Shown: positions 1 to 6,117 of the stretch, one piece after another | Numbering within the stretch: position 1 is the first letter of the stretch | Layout: each line of letters starts with the position of its first letter | Assembly: GCA_041685555.1 (NCBI GenBank) | Contig: JAWLFN010000057.1 | Location: 1-12,805 of the forward strand | Reading direction: 5' to 3' | Source of the DNA: PWQG01 sp041685555 | Lineage (GTDB): Bacteria; Pseudomonadota; Gammaproteobacteria; Pseudomonadales; Pseudohongiellaceae | DNA: 12,805 nucleotides | The notes under the pieces: model-generated | What the model was told of the DNA's origin: nothing | Seen by the model: only the letters and a program-made list of their open reading frames with translations | Databases searched by the model: none | Program-made: the position numbers and the translations under genes

Positions 1-1290
1 TTCCAGAGCAGTGTCCAGTTTTCCTACGTCGATCCCTATTACACGCCGGATGGGGTCAGTCGTGGCTTCAGTGTCTACTGGCAGAAACAGGATTCTCCCT
101 TCAATATCGCCAGCTTTTCCACCGAGTCATTCGGAGGCAGTCTGAACTTCAGCTACCCGATCAACGAGGTGCAGCAGATCGGCTTTAACGTGGGATACGC
201 CCATACAGAATTGAGTTCCGGCGGGTTCAGTGTGCAGGAGATCGAGTCCAGCCCCTCCTTCGATCGCTACCCGGGAATCGATGAATATATTGTGGAGCCG
301 GGAAATACCAATCCGTTCGAGGGTCCCATTCGGGAACCGGTTACCGCACCAGTCAGTGAGTTGTCCGCGGACCAGCTGGGCCAGGACGGGGAACCGGGCT
401 TCATTGATCGCTACGGCAGCGAGTTTGACAATGTCACCCTCACCACCAACTGGACGCGCAGCACCCTGAACCGCGGCCAGTTCCCCACCCGGGGCAGCTA
501 CCAGCAGCTGTCACTGGAAGCTACGGTACCCGGTAGTGACCTGGAGTATTTCAAGACCAATTACTTCGCCCAGTACTACCAACCCATCTATGGTGATGAC
601 TGGGTGTTTCATCTGCGCGGCAATCTGGGCTACGGAGATGGTTACGGGGAAACGGACGACATGCCGTTCTTCGAGAACTTCTTCGCCGGTGGTCTTGCCA
701 CTGGCATGGTGCGGGGGTTTGACGAGAATACCCTGGGTCCACGCAGCACCAACCCGAGAGAATATGTCGTGGACAATACTGAATTTGCACGGGACGAAGA
801 CGGCGAGATCATCCTGAGCGAATCCGGAGAGCCCGCCGGGTTTGCCCGTGGAGCCCAGGCATTCCAGACTGTGCCGGTCATCGGCCCCGATGGAGAGCCG
901 GTATACGATGAAGACGGGAATCAGGTGGTCGAACTGGCTGTCAACAGTGTCAACCTGAACCGGCGTACCGATGCCTTTGGTGGCAACCTCATGACGACGG
1001 GTAGCATGGAGCTGCTTTTCCCGTTGCCATTCGTTGAAGATCGCAGTCGGGTACGATCGTCGTTCTTTGTGGATGTCGGTTCTGTATTTTCCACCAACTG
1101 TTCCGCGCGACAGACCAATCTGGGCAATTGCAGCGACTTTGACGCCGGGGAACTGCGGTATTCGGCTGGTGTCAGTGTCAGTTACCTGTCTCCGTTCGGC
1201 CCACTGACCTTTTATCTTGCCAAGCCGTTCAGCACGGACGAGCGGGATGATACCAAGACCTTCGACTTCACTGTGGGGGCCGGCTTCTGA
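1..1290 (+). CDS. bamA: BamA outer-membrane protein assembly factor, C-terminal barrel part (5' end outside window)
   Basis: The reading frame is open from the first base and ends at TGA 1288-1290, giving 429 visible residues. By comparison with E. coli BamA (810 aa) this is most of the 16-strand barrel; the POTRA domains and first strands lie upstream. BamA is the core of the BAM complex, which folds beta-barrel proteins into the outer membrane. Seen directly: the loop-6 VRGF motif at 709-720 followed by an NTLGPR segment, the PGSDLEYFK and GYGDGYG segments, the SPFGPLTFYLAKPF segment, and a terminal phenylalanine as in outer-membrane barrels. Two extracellular loops are much longer than in E. 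coli (coded by about 220-432 and 745-966) and rich in Asp, Glu and Pro. A Cys pair (residues 367 and 377 of the visible part) lies in the next loop. skp follows downstream, as in other gammaproteobacteria. Confidence 0.96.
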   Translation, partial: FQSSVQFSYVDPYYTPDGVSRGFSVYWQKQDSPFNIASFSTESFGGSLNFSYPINEVQQIGFNVGYAHTELSSGGFSVQEIESSPSFDRYPGIDEYIVEPGNTNPFEGPIREPVTAPVSELSADQLGQDGEPGFIDRYGSEFDNVTLTTNWTRSTLNRGQFPTRGSYQQLSLEATVPGSDLEYFKTNYFAQYYQPIYGDDWVFHLRGNLGYGDGYGETDDMPFFENFFAGGLATGMVRGFDENTLGPRSTNPREYVVDNTEFARDEDGEIILSESGEPAGFARGAQAFQTVPVIGPDGEPVYDEDGNQVVELAVNSVNLNRRTDAFGGNLMTTGSMELLFPLPFVEDRSRVRSSFFVDVGSVFSTNCSARQTNLGNCSDFDAGELRYSAGVSVSYLSPFGPLTFYLAKPFSTDERDDTKTFDFTVGAGF

Positions 1291-1331
1291 CATCGCCGAT
1301 CCGCGATGTTACAGAAAGTTCCATCGGGATA

Positions 1332-1360
1332 CTGAGACTGGCTACGGTCGATGGTAGAAT
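1332..1360 (+). promoter_or_regulatory. Probable sigma-70 extended -10 promoter for skp-lpxD operon
   Basis: The hexamer TAGAAT at 1355-1360 matches the -10 consensus at 5 of 6 positions and is preceded by TGG, the extended -10 element. CTGAGA at 1332-1337 matches the -35 consensus at 4 of 6 with 17 bases of spacing. Transcription would begin near 1366-1369. A 6-nt inverted repeat (CCATCG 1321-1326, CGATGG 1349-1354) flanks the -35 and touches the -10; it could be an operator or chance. This is inferred from motif match only. Confidence 0.6.
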
Positions 1361-1369
1361 GACTGACTA

Positions 1370-1387
1370 CGGGGCGGTAACGTCCCG
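1370..1387 (+). promoter_or_regulatory. 5'-UTR hairpin with GNRA tetraloop ahead of skp
   Basis: C+GGGGCG (1370-1376) pairs with CGTCCC+G (1381-1387) around the loop GTAA, giving 7 pairs with one G-U in RNA. GUAA belongs to the stable GNRA tetraloop class. If the promoter at 1332-1360 is used, the hairpin sits almost at the 5' end of the mRNA. A stem there can hinder 5'-end-dependent decay by pyrophosphohydrolase and RNase E. No T-tract follows, so it does not look like a terminator. Confidence 0.5.
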
Positions 1388-1405
1388 CACGTTCACGTAA
1401 GAGGC

Positions 1406-1409
1406 GGAG
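1406..1409 (+). promoter_or_regulatory. Ribosome binding site deciding the skp start
   Basis: GGAG lies 6 bases before GTG 1416. It is 12, 15 and 18 bases before the three in-frame ATGs at 1422, 1425 and 1428. The spacing favours the GTG, although the ATGs would give an almost identical signal peptide. Confidence 0.55.
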
Positions 1410-1415
1410 TAGACC

Positions 1416-1934
1416 GTGATCATGATGATGAAGAAAATAGCAATCCTTGCAGTACTACTGACATTTTCACAAGGGCTTCTGGCCCAGCAAAATCACAGGA
1501 TCGGTGTTGTGAACCTTGAACAGGCACTTTTCAATACCGAGGCGGCCCGGCAACTGGAAGCCAATACCAGAGAGGAGTTTACCGAGGACGAGCAGCGTCT
1601 CGAGCAGCTCAATGCCGAGCTGCAGGAGATCGTGGAGCGCGCCCAGCGTGACGAGTCGATCCTCAGCGATTCCGAGTTGCGGCGCCTGAATAATGATGCC
1701 CAGGACAAGCAGGTGCAGCTCCGGGTCGTCGCTGAGCGCCTTCAGGAGGCCTGGGATGAACGCCAGCAACAATTCGTGAATGGCATGCGGCAGGCATTGG
1801 GCCAGGCCATCGAGGAAGTGGTGCAGGAAGGGGACTACGACCTGGTCCTGAATGCAGAACAGGTGGCCTACTTCAACAATACTTACGATATCACCGCCGA
1901 GGTGACGGCCAGACTGAACGAACTGACGCAATAA
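1416..1934 (+). CDS. skp: Skp/OmpH periplasmic chaperone
   Basis: This 172-residue protein is close to E. coli Skp (161 aa). Residues 1-23 form a signal peptide: an M/K-rich start, a hydrophobic core IAILAVLLTF, and likely cleavage after LLA-23. The mature part begins with the Skp-type strand RIGVVNLEQAL. A long Glu/Gln/Arg-rich coiled-coil region (about residues 45-135) follows, then a short conserved end with YDLVLNAEQVAYFNNTYDIT. Skp trimers hold unfolded outer-membrane proteins in the periplasm on their way to BamA, encoded just upstream. The mature chain is unusually acidic: I count about 31 Asp/Glu against 14 Arg/Lys, with a single lysine. E. coli Skp is basic. The start is taken at GTG 1416 on ribosome-site spacing; a cluster GTG-ATC-ATG-ATG-ATG leaves it slightly uncertain. 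Confidence 0.93.
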   Translation: MIMMMKKIAILAVLLTFSQGLLAQQNHRIGVVNLEQALFNTEAARQLEANTREEFTEDEQRLEQLNAELQEIVERAQRDESILSDSELRRLNNDAQDKQVQLRVVAERLQEAWDERQQQFVNGMRQALGQAIEEVVQEGDYDLVLNAEQVAYFNNTYDITAEVTARLNELTQ

Positions 1935-1950
1935 GGCCAGTACAGAGCCT

Positions 1951-3021
1951 GTGAATACAGCAGACAGCGGTTATACACTGGCAGAACTGGCCCGGTTGCT
2001 GGATGCCGAGCTCCGGGGTGATCCGGATCTGCTCGTCACCGGCCTCTCGACGCTTAAGGGGGCCGGGGGCGGGCAGTTGTCATTTCTGGGCAACCACCGT
2101 TATGTGCAGCAACTGAAGACCTGCCGCGCTTCCGCTGTCATCATTGATGCCAGGCATGCCGGCGACGCGCCCTGCGCCTGTCTGGTGGTTGATGATCCCT
2201 ATCTGACCTATGCCCGGGCTTCACAGCTTTTCGCGCGCGGACCCGATACCGCGACGGCGGACGCGCCCGGCATCCACCCTACCGCCGTCGTTTCCGGGCA
2301 GGGCGAGTTTGCCGATGATGTGGAGATAGGACCGAATTGTGTGATCGGCCCTGATGTGCGGCTGGAGCAGGGTGTACGGGTAGGAGCCGGTTGCACCATC
2401 GGTGCGGATTGTCACCTCGGGGCCGGTACTCGTCTGTATCCGGCGGTAACGCTATACCATGACGTGCGCATCGGACAACGCGGCATTGTGCACAGCGGTG
2501 CGGTGATCGGCGCTGATGGCTTCGGCTTCGCGTTCGATGGAAGAAAATCGATAAAGATAGCGCAGCTTGGGGGCGTCCGGATCGGCGACGATGTGGAAGT
2601 GGGCGCAGGCACCACCATCGACCGGGGAGCACTGGAGGATACAGTGATCGGCGATGGTGTGAAGATCGATAATCAGGTGCAGATTGCGCATAACTGCCGG
2701 GTAGGTGATGGTTCGGTGATCTGCGGGTGCAGTGCCCTGGCGGGCAGCACGGAATTAGGACAGTATTGTGTGATTGGCGGAGGTGTCGGCATCATCGGGC
2801 ACCTGAAGATAACAGACCGCGTGACGGTCAGTGCGATGTCGTTCGTCAGCCGGTCCATCACTGAGCCGGGAGTATACTCATCGGGGACTCTGTTACAGGA
2901 AACCCGGGAGTGGAAGAAGAATTCGCTGCGGCTGCAGCACCTGGATTCATTGAGCAAACGGGTGAAGGAGCTGGAATACCGGCTGGCGCAACTCGCCGGC
3001 GATGACAGTGATCCGCAATGA
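1951..3021 (+). CDS. lpxD: UDP-3-O-(3-hydroxyacyl)glucosamine N-acyltransferase
   Basis: LpxD transfers a 3-hydroxyacyl chain from ACP to the 2-amino group of UDP-3-O-acyl-glucosamine, the third step of lipid A synthesis, in the cytoplasm. The 356 residues match the family layout. An N-terminal uridine-binding domain (about 1-105, with YTLAELARLLDAEL and LSFLGN) is followed by a left-handed beta-helix of hexapeptide repeats (about 108-300) carrying the catalytic motif QIAHN with His247 (E. coli His239). A C-terminal helix (about 318-350) includes WKKNSLRLQHLDSL. The start is GTG 1951, the only plausible initiation codon before the conserved N-terminal motif; its Shine-Dalgarno sequence is weak. 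skp ends 16 bases upstream, so the two are probably co-transcribed. The stop overlaps an ATG (ATGA at 3018-3021) that opens a 14-codon frame into the next gap. Confidence 0.97.
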   Translation: MNTADSGYTLAELARLLDAELRGDPDLLVTGLSTLKGAGGGQLSFLGNHRYVQQLKTCRASAVIIDARHAGDAPCACLVVDDPYLTYARASQLFARGPDTATADAPGIHPTAVVSGQGEFADDVEIGPNCVIGPDVRLEQGVRVGAGCTIGADCHLGAGTRLYPAVTLYHDVRIGQRGIVHSGAVIGADGFGFAFDGRKSIKIAQLGGVRIGDDVEVGAGTTIDRGALEDTVIGDGVKIDNQVQIAHNCRVGDGSVICGCSALAGSTELGQYCVIGGGVGIIGHLKITDRVTVSAMSFVSRSITEPGVYSSGTLLQETREWKKNSLRLQHLDSLSKRVKELEYRLAQLAGDDSDPQ

Positions 3022-3032
3022 TAGACAACAAG

Positions 3033-3053
3033 CGGGCGACGGACCGTCGCCTG
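3033..3053 (+). repeat. Palindrome/hairpin in the lpxD-fabZ gap
   Basis: GGCGACGG (3035-3042), one central A, and CCGTCGCC (3044-3051) form a perfect 17-nt palindrome. In RNA the stem extends outward by a G-U and a C-G pair (3033-3034 with 3052-3053), giving about 9 pairs around a GAC loop. No T-tract follows, so an intrinsic terminator is unlikely. Options are an mRNA processing or stability element, or a protein-binding site. A second palindrome, CCTGATCAGG (3058-3067), overlaps the fabZ ribosome binding site (AGGA 3065-3068). Confidence 0.6.
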
Positions 3054-3075
3054 AATCCCTGATCAGGACAAGATT

Positions 3076-3522
3076 ATGATGTATATCGAGGAAATAAAGG
3101 AGTATCTGCCGCAGCGTTACCCGTTTCTTCTGGTGGACCGGGTGGAGGAAATTGACCTGGGCAAGTCGATCGTCGCCTACAAGAACGTGACGGTTAATGA
3201 AGACTTTTTCCAGGGGCACTTCCCGGAAAAGCCGATCATGCCCGGGGTTCTGATCATCGAAGCATTGGCCCAGGCCGCTGGAGTGCTGGGCTTCAAGAGC
3301 CAGGAAAAGAAGCCCAAGGACGGTTATCTCTATTATTTTGTCGGAGCCGATGATGTGCGCCTGAAGCGCCCGGTGGTGCCCGGGGATCAGCTGCGTCTGG
3401 AGGCGACCATCGTGACCGGCAAGCGCGGCATCTACAAGTTTGCCTGCCGCGCTTCCGTCGATGGTGTGCTGGTGGGCAGTGCGACCATCATGTGTGCCGA
3501 GAGGAAGAGTGAAAGTGATTGA
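3076..3522 (+). CDS. fabZ: (3R)-hydroxyacyl-ACP dehydratase FabZ
   Basis: FabZ dehydrates (3R)-hydroxyacyl-ACP to trans-2-enoyl-ACP in type II fatty acid elongation. The 148 residues fit the family (E. coli 151). The hot-dog fold signatures are visible: LPQRYPFLLVDRV at 11-23, then QGHFPEKPIMPGVLIIEALAQAAG with catalytic His48 and Glu62, and the YYFVGADDVRLKRPVVPGDQL segment. FabZ competes with LpxA and LpxD for 3-hydroxyacyl-ACP, which gives its place inside the lipid A cluster a clear metabolic logic. The start is ATG 3076, 7 bases after AGGA 3065-3068; ATG 3079 is an alternative one codon later. The end overlaps the lpxA start by 8 bases, pointing to translational coupling. Confidence 0.97.
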   Translation: MMYIEEIKEYLPQRYPFLLVDRVEEIDLGKSIVAYKNVTVNEDFFQGHFPEKPIMPGVLIIEALAQAAGVLGFKSQEKKPKDGYLYYFVGADDVRLKRPVVPGDQLRLEATIVTGKRGIYKFACRASVDGVLVGSATIMCAERKSESD

Positions 3523-4285
3523 TTCGCGCGCCATCATCGATCCCACTGCCCGCGTGGCGGACGATGCGTCCGTCGGCCCCTGGAGTATCATCGGACCGAA
3601 TGTGGAGATCGGCCCGGGAACGGAGGTTGGCCCGCATGTGGTCATCAAGGCCAACAGCCGCCTGGGTGCAAACAACAGGGTCTATCAGTTTGCGTCCATC
3701 GGGGAGGATCCGGCCGACAAGAAGTTCGAGGGGGAGGACACCTGGCTGGAGATCGGTGACGACAACATCATCCGGGAAGGGTGCACGCTCCATCGAGGGA
3801 CCGGTGCCGGAGGCGGTCACACCCGTATCGGCAGCAACAACCTGTTCATGGCCTATGTCCATGTGGCGCATGACTGCGTGGTGGGAGATCACACGGTGTT
3901 TGCCAACAATGCCGGTATTTCCGGGCATGTGCAGGTGGATGACTGGGTGATTCTGGGTGGATTTGCCGGTGTCAACCAGTTCCTCAAGATCGGGGCACAC
4001 GCCATGATCGGTGGCATGACACATGTGACCAACGACATACCTGCCTATCTGATCGCCAATGGTAATCCGGCCTGCGTCAGGAGTGTCAACACGGTGGGGC
4101 TGGAGCGTCGTGGCTTTTCCGGGGAGGACATCCGTGCAATCCGCTCAGCGTACAAGCTGGTGTATCGCAGGGGGCTTACCGTGGAAGAAGCCTTGCGTGA
4201 GCTGGAAGCGCTGGCCGATGAGGCAGCGTCTCTGAGACTCTTCATCGAGTCCATACGTCGATCCACTCGCGGCATCCAGCGCTGA
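3515..4285 (+). CDS. lpxA: UDP-N-acetylglucosamine 3-O-acyltransferase
   Basis: LpxA catalyses the first lipid A step, moving a 3-hydroxyacyl chain from ACP to the 3-OH of UDP-GlcNAc. The 256 residues fit the family (E. coli 262). A left-handed beta-helix of hexapeptide repeats (about 1-180) leads into a helical C-terminus (about 185-256) with LERRGFSGEDIRAIRSAYKL and the ending STRGIQR. By alignment with E. coli, catalytic His119 (E. coli His125) in HVAHDC, Lys70 (Lys76), His116, His138, Arg198 and Arg199 are present. Gly167 sits where E. coli Gly173 sets a long (C14) acyl chain. Asn154 replaces E. coli His160. The start chosen is GTG 3515, 9 bases after AGGA 3502-3505. GTG 3509 is only 3 bases from it, and the upstream frame back to 3440 is not lpxA-like. 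Confidence 0.95.
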   Translation: MIDSRAIIDPTARVADDASVGPWSIIGPNVEIGPGTEVGPHVVIKANSRLGANNRVYQFASIGEDPADKKFEGEDTWLEIGDDNIIREGCTLHRGTGAGGGHTRIGSNNLFMAYVHVAHDCVVGDHTVFANNAGISGHVQVDDWVILGGFAGVNQFLKIGAHAMIGGMTHVTNDIPAYLIANGNPACVRSVNTVGLERRGFSGEDIRAIRSAYKLVYRRGLTVEEALRELEALADEAASLRLFIESIRRSTRGIQR

Positions 4286-4307
4286 GGCGCGCGGCGGAGA
4301 TGGTGTA

Positions 4308-5480
4308 ATGACCTTGCGGATCGGGCTGGTGGCCGGCGAATCCTCTGGTGACATGCTGGGACGCGGTCTGATGGATGCGCTGGCGGAGCGCCACGCGAAT
4401 GTGGAATTCTCCGGCATTGGCGGTCCCCGGATGCTGGCAGCCGGTTTCACCAGTATAGCCGATATGGACAGGCTATCGGTGATGGGGTTTATCGAGCCGT
4501 TGGGGCGGCTGCCCGAACTGCTCGGGATCATGCGGCGTCTGCAACAGCATTTTCTGGACTGGCGCGCCGACGTGGTCATCGGTATCGATTCGCCCGGTTT
4601 CAACCTTCGTCTTGAAAAGCGACTCCATGATGCGGGACTCCCCACGGTCCACTACGTCAGCCCCAGTGTCTGGGCCTGGGGCCGCAAGCGGGTTCTGAAG
4701 ATGGTCGATAGCGTGGATCTGGTGCTGGCGCTGTTGCCCTTCGAGACCGACATCTATCGGCAGCACGGTATTCCGGTCGAGTTCGTGGGGCACCCGCTGG
4801 CCGACAGTATAGATCCGGGCCTGGGCAACGACGAGGCGGTGCGTACAGAACACCGTGAGCGGTTTGGCATTCCGGTCGGCGCGCCGGTGCTGGCCCTGAT
4901 GCCGGGCAGCAGGCACGGGGAGGTAGGGCGTCTGGCAATGCCATTCCTGCAGACGTTCCGTTGGTGCCTGAAATCGCAACCAGACCTGTTGGCGGTCATT
5001 CCTTGTGCCACGCCAGCACGACGTCAGCAGATCCAGGAAGTGATTGAGCATCTGTCGAAAGACGACAGCACACTGGCTGAGCGCTGCGTACTGGTGGATG
5101 GCCGCTCGCGGGAGGCCATGCTGGCCTCGGATGTCGTGTTGCTGGCCTCGGGCACGGCTACGCTGGAAGCTCTTCTGCTACGGCGCCCCATGGTGGTGGC
5201 TTACAGATTGGCGCCGTTGACCTGGATGCTCGCGTCGCGCTTGCTTCGTGTACCGTTTGTGTCGCTGCCCAATCTGCTGGCCGGGCAGCGTATCGTTCCG
5301 GAATTACTGCAGGGGCAGGCCACGCCGCAGGCATTGCAGCATGAAGTACAGGGTTGGCTGCGGGATCGTGCTGCATCCCGCATTGCCTGCGAGCGATTCG
5401 ATGATCTGCATCGGATGCTGCGTCGCGACGCCAACAGGCGCGCCGCCGACGCGGTGACCCGACTACTGGGAATCGGCTGA
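4308..5480 (+). CDS. lpxB: Lipid A disaccharide synthase
   Basis: LpxB is a GT19-family glycosyltransferase. It joins UDP-2,3-diacylglucosamine and lipid X to form the beta-1,6 disaccharide of lipid A on the inner face of the cytoplasmic membrane. The 390 residues match the E. coli length (382). Visible motifs in order are the N-terminal GESSGDMLG (10-18), GIDSPGFN with Asp94 (equivalent to catalytic E. coli Asp98), HYVSPSVWAWG (115-125), GHPLAD (161-166), PGSRHGEV with Arg202, LLASGTATLE (278-287) and SLPNLLAG with Asn322. Gly97 takes the place of the second Asp in the E. coli motif IDAPDFN. ATG 4308 is preceded by GGAG (4296-4299) at 8 bases. lpxA ends 22 bases upstream, and rnhB begins 2 bases after the stop. 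Confidence 0.97.
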   Translation: MTLRIGLVAGESSGDMLGRGLMDALAERHANVEFSGIGGPRMLAAGFTSIADMDRLSVMGFIEPLGRLPELLGIMRRLQQHFLDWRADVVIGIDSPGFNLRLEKRLHDAGLPTVHYVSPSVWAWGRKRVLKMVDSVDLVLALLPFETDIYRQHGIPVEFVGHPLADSIDPGLGNDEAVRTEHRERFGIPVGAPVLALMPGSRHGEVGRLAMPFLQTFRWCLKSQPDLLAVIPCATPARRQQIQEVIEHLSKDDSTLAERCVLVDGRSREAMLASDVVLLASGTATLEALLLRRPMVVAYRLAPLTWMLASRLLRVPFVSLPNLLAGQRIVPELLQGQATPQALQHEVQGWLRDRAASRIACERFDDLHRMLRRDANRRAADAVTRLLGIG

Positions 5481-5482
5481 CT

Positions 5483-6082
5483 GTGCTTTGCATGCGACTG
5501 CCAGGTCATACCGAGGCTCTGGTCGCCGGAGTCGATGAGGCCGGTCGGGGGCCTCTGGCCGGAGGCGTCGTGGCGGCGGCAGTCATTCTTGATCCTGCAT
5601 TCAGCGCGTTGACTCTGGATGACTCCAAGAAACTCACCGCATCGCATCGCGAACAGCTCTACGAGCACATCACGAGTCAGGCGCGGTGTTATGCTGTCGG
5701 TCGGGCCAGTGTGGAAGAAATCGATCGACTCAATATTCTCCGGGCCAGTCTGCTGGCCATGGAGAGGGCACTCGATGGGCTGACGGTAGAACCGCAGCGG
5801 ATTTACGTGGATGGTGCGCACAGCCCTGCCGTGGCCGGAGCGGTGGATGCCGTGCCGCGGGGTGATGGACTGCTCATTTCCGTTGCGGCTGCGTCCATCA
5901 TCGCCAAGGTCGAGCGCGACCGGGATATGTTCGCGCTGGATCAGCGCTTTCCGGGCTACGGGTTTGCCCGGCACAAGGGGTATCCCACCCGTGCTCACCT
6001 GGAAGCGCTTGATGTATCGGGTCCCTGTGTAGCGCATCGCCGGAGTTTTGCTCCGGTAGCCCGCCGACTGCCCGGCTACTGA
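5483..6082 (+). CDS. rnhB: Ribonuclease HII
   Basis: RNase HII cleaves RNA in RNA-DNA hybrids and nicks at single ribonucleotides embedded in DNA. The 199 residues match E. coli RnhB (198). The acidic catalytic residues align as Asp18 and Glu19 in GVDEAGRGPLAG, Asp110 in IYVDGAH and Asp128 in RGDGLL. Other conserved segments are LDDSKKL, RLNILRASLLAM, AAASIIAKVERDRDM, GYGFARHKGYPT and HRRSFAPV. GTG 5483 is chosen: it lies 2 bases after the lpxB stop, consistent with coupled translation, and a weak GGGA (5468-5471) precedes it. ATG 5492, three codons later, is a real alternative because neither start has a strong ribosome site. The lpxB-rnhB-dnaE order is the usual gammaproteobacterial one. 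Confidence 0.95.
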   Translation: MLCMRLPGHTEALVAGVDEAGRGPLAGGVVAAAVILDPAFSALTLDDSKKLTASHREQLYEHITSQARCYAVGRASVEEIDRLNILRASLLAMERALDGLTVEPQRIYVDGAHSPAVAGAVDAVPRGDGLLISVAAASIIAKVERDRDMFALDQRFPGYGFARHKGYPTRAHLEALDVSGPCVAHRRSFAPVARRLPGY

Positions 6083-6102
6083 TTACGTCGGACTACTGCC
6101 AG

Positions 6103-6108
6103 AGGAGG
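6103..6108 (+). promoter_or_regulatory. Strong ribosome binding site for dnaE
   Basis: AGGAGG lies 9 bases before ATG 6118, in the 35-base gap after rnhB. It is the best Shine-Dalgarno match among the genes here and supports independent initiation of dnaE rather than coupling to rnhB. Confidence 0.8.
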
Positions 6109-6117
6109 CATCAGAGC

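Noticed and set aside
1291..1308. CATCG/CGATG inverted repeat just after bamA as a terminator
   Set aside because: The stem is only 5 bp with an 8-base loop and no T-tract.
1315..1322. Sigma-E-like -35 (GGAACTTT) on the minus strand downstream of bamA
   Set aside because: No matching -10 occurs at the required 15-17 base spacing; the nearest TCAGA is about 25 bases away. It also points antisense into bamA.
3033..3053. lpxD-fabZ palindrome as an intrinsic terminator
   Set aside because: No T-run follows the stem, and ending transcription there would cut off fabZ, lpxA and lpxB without a visible replacement promoter.
3440..3514. Upstream extension of lpxA to ATG 3440
   Set aside because: It would overlap fabZ by 83 bases, and the added residues do not resemble LpxA. 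GTG 3515 has a properly spaced ribosome site and gives the family length.
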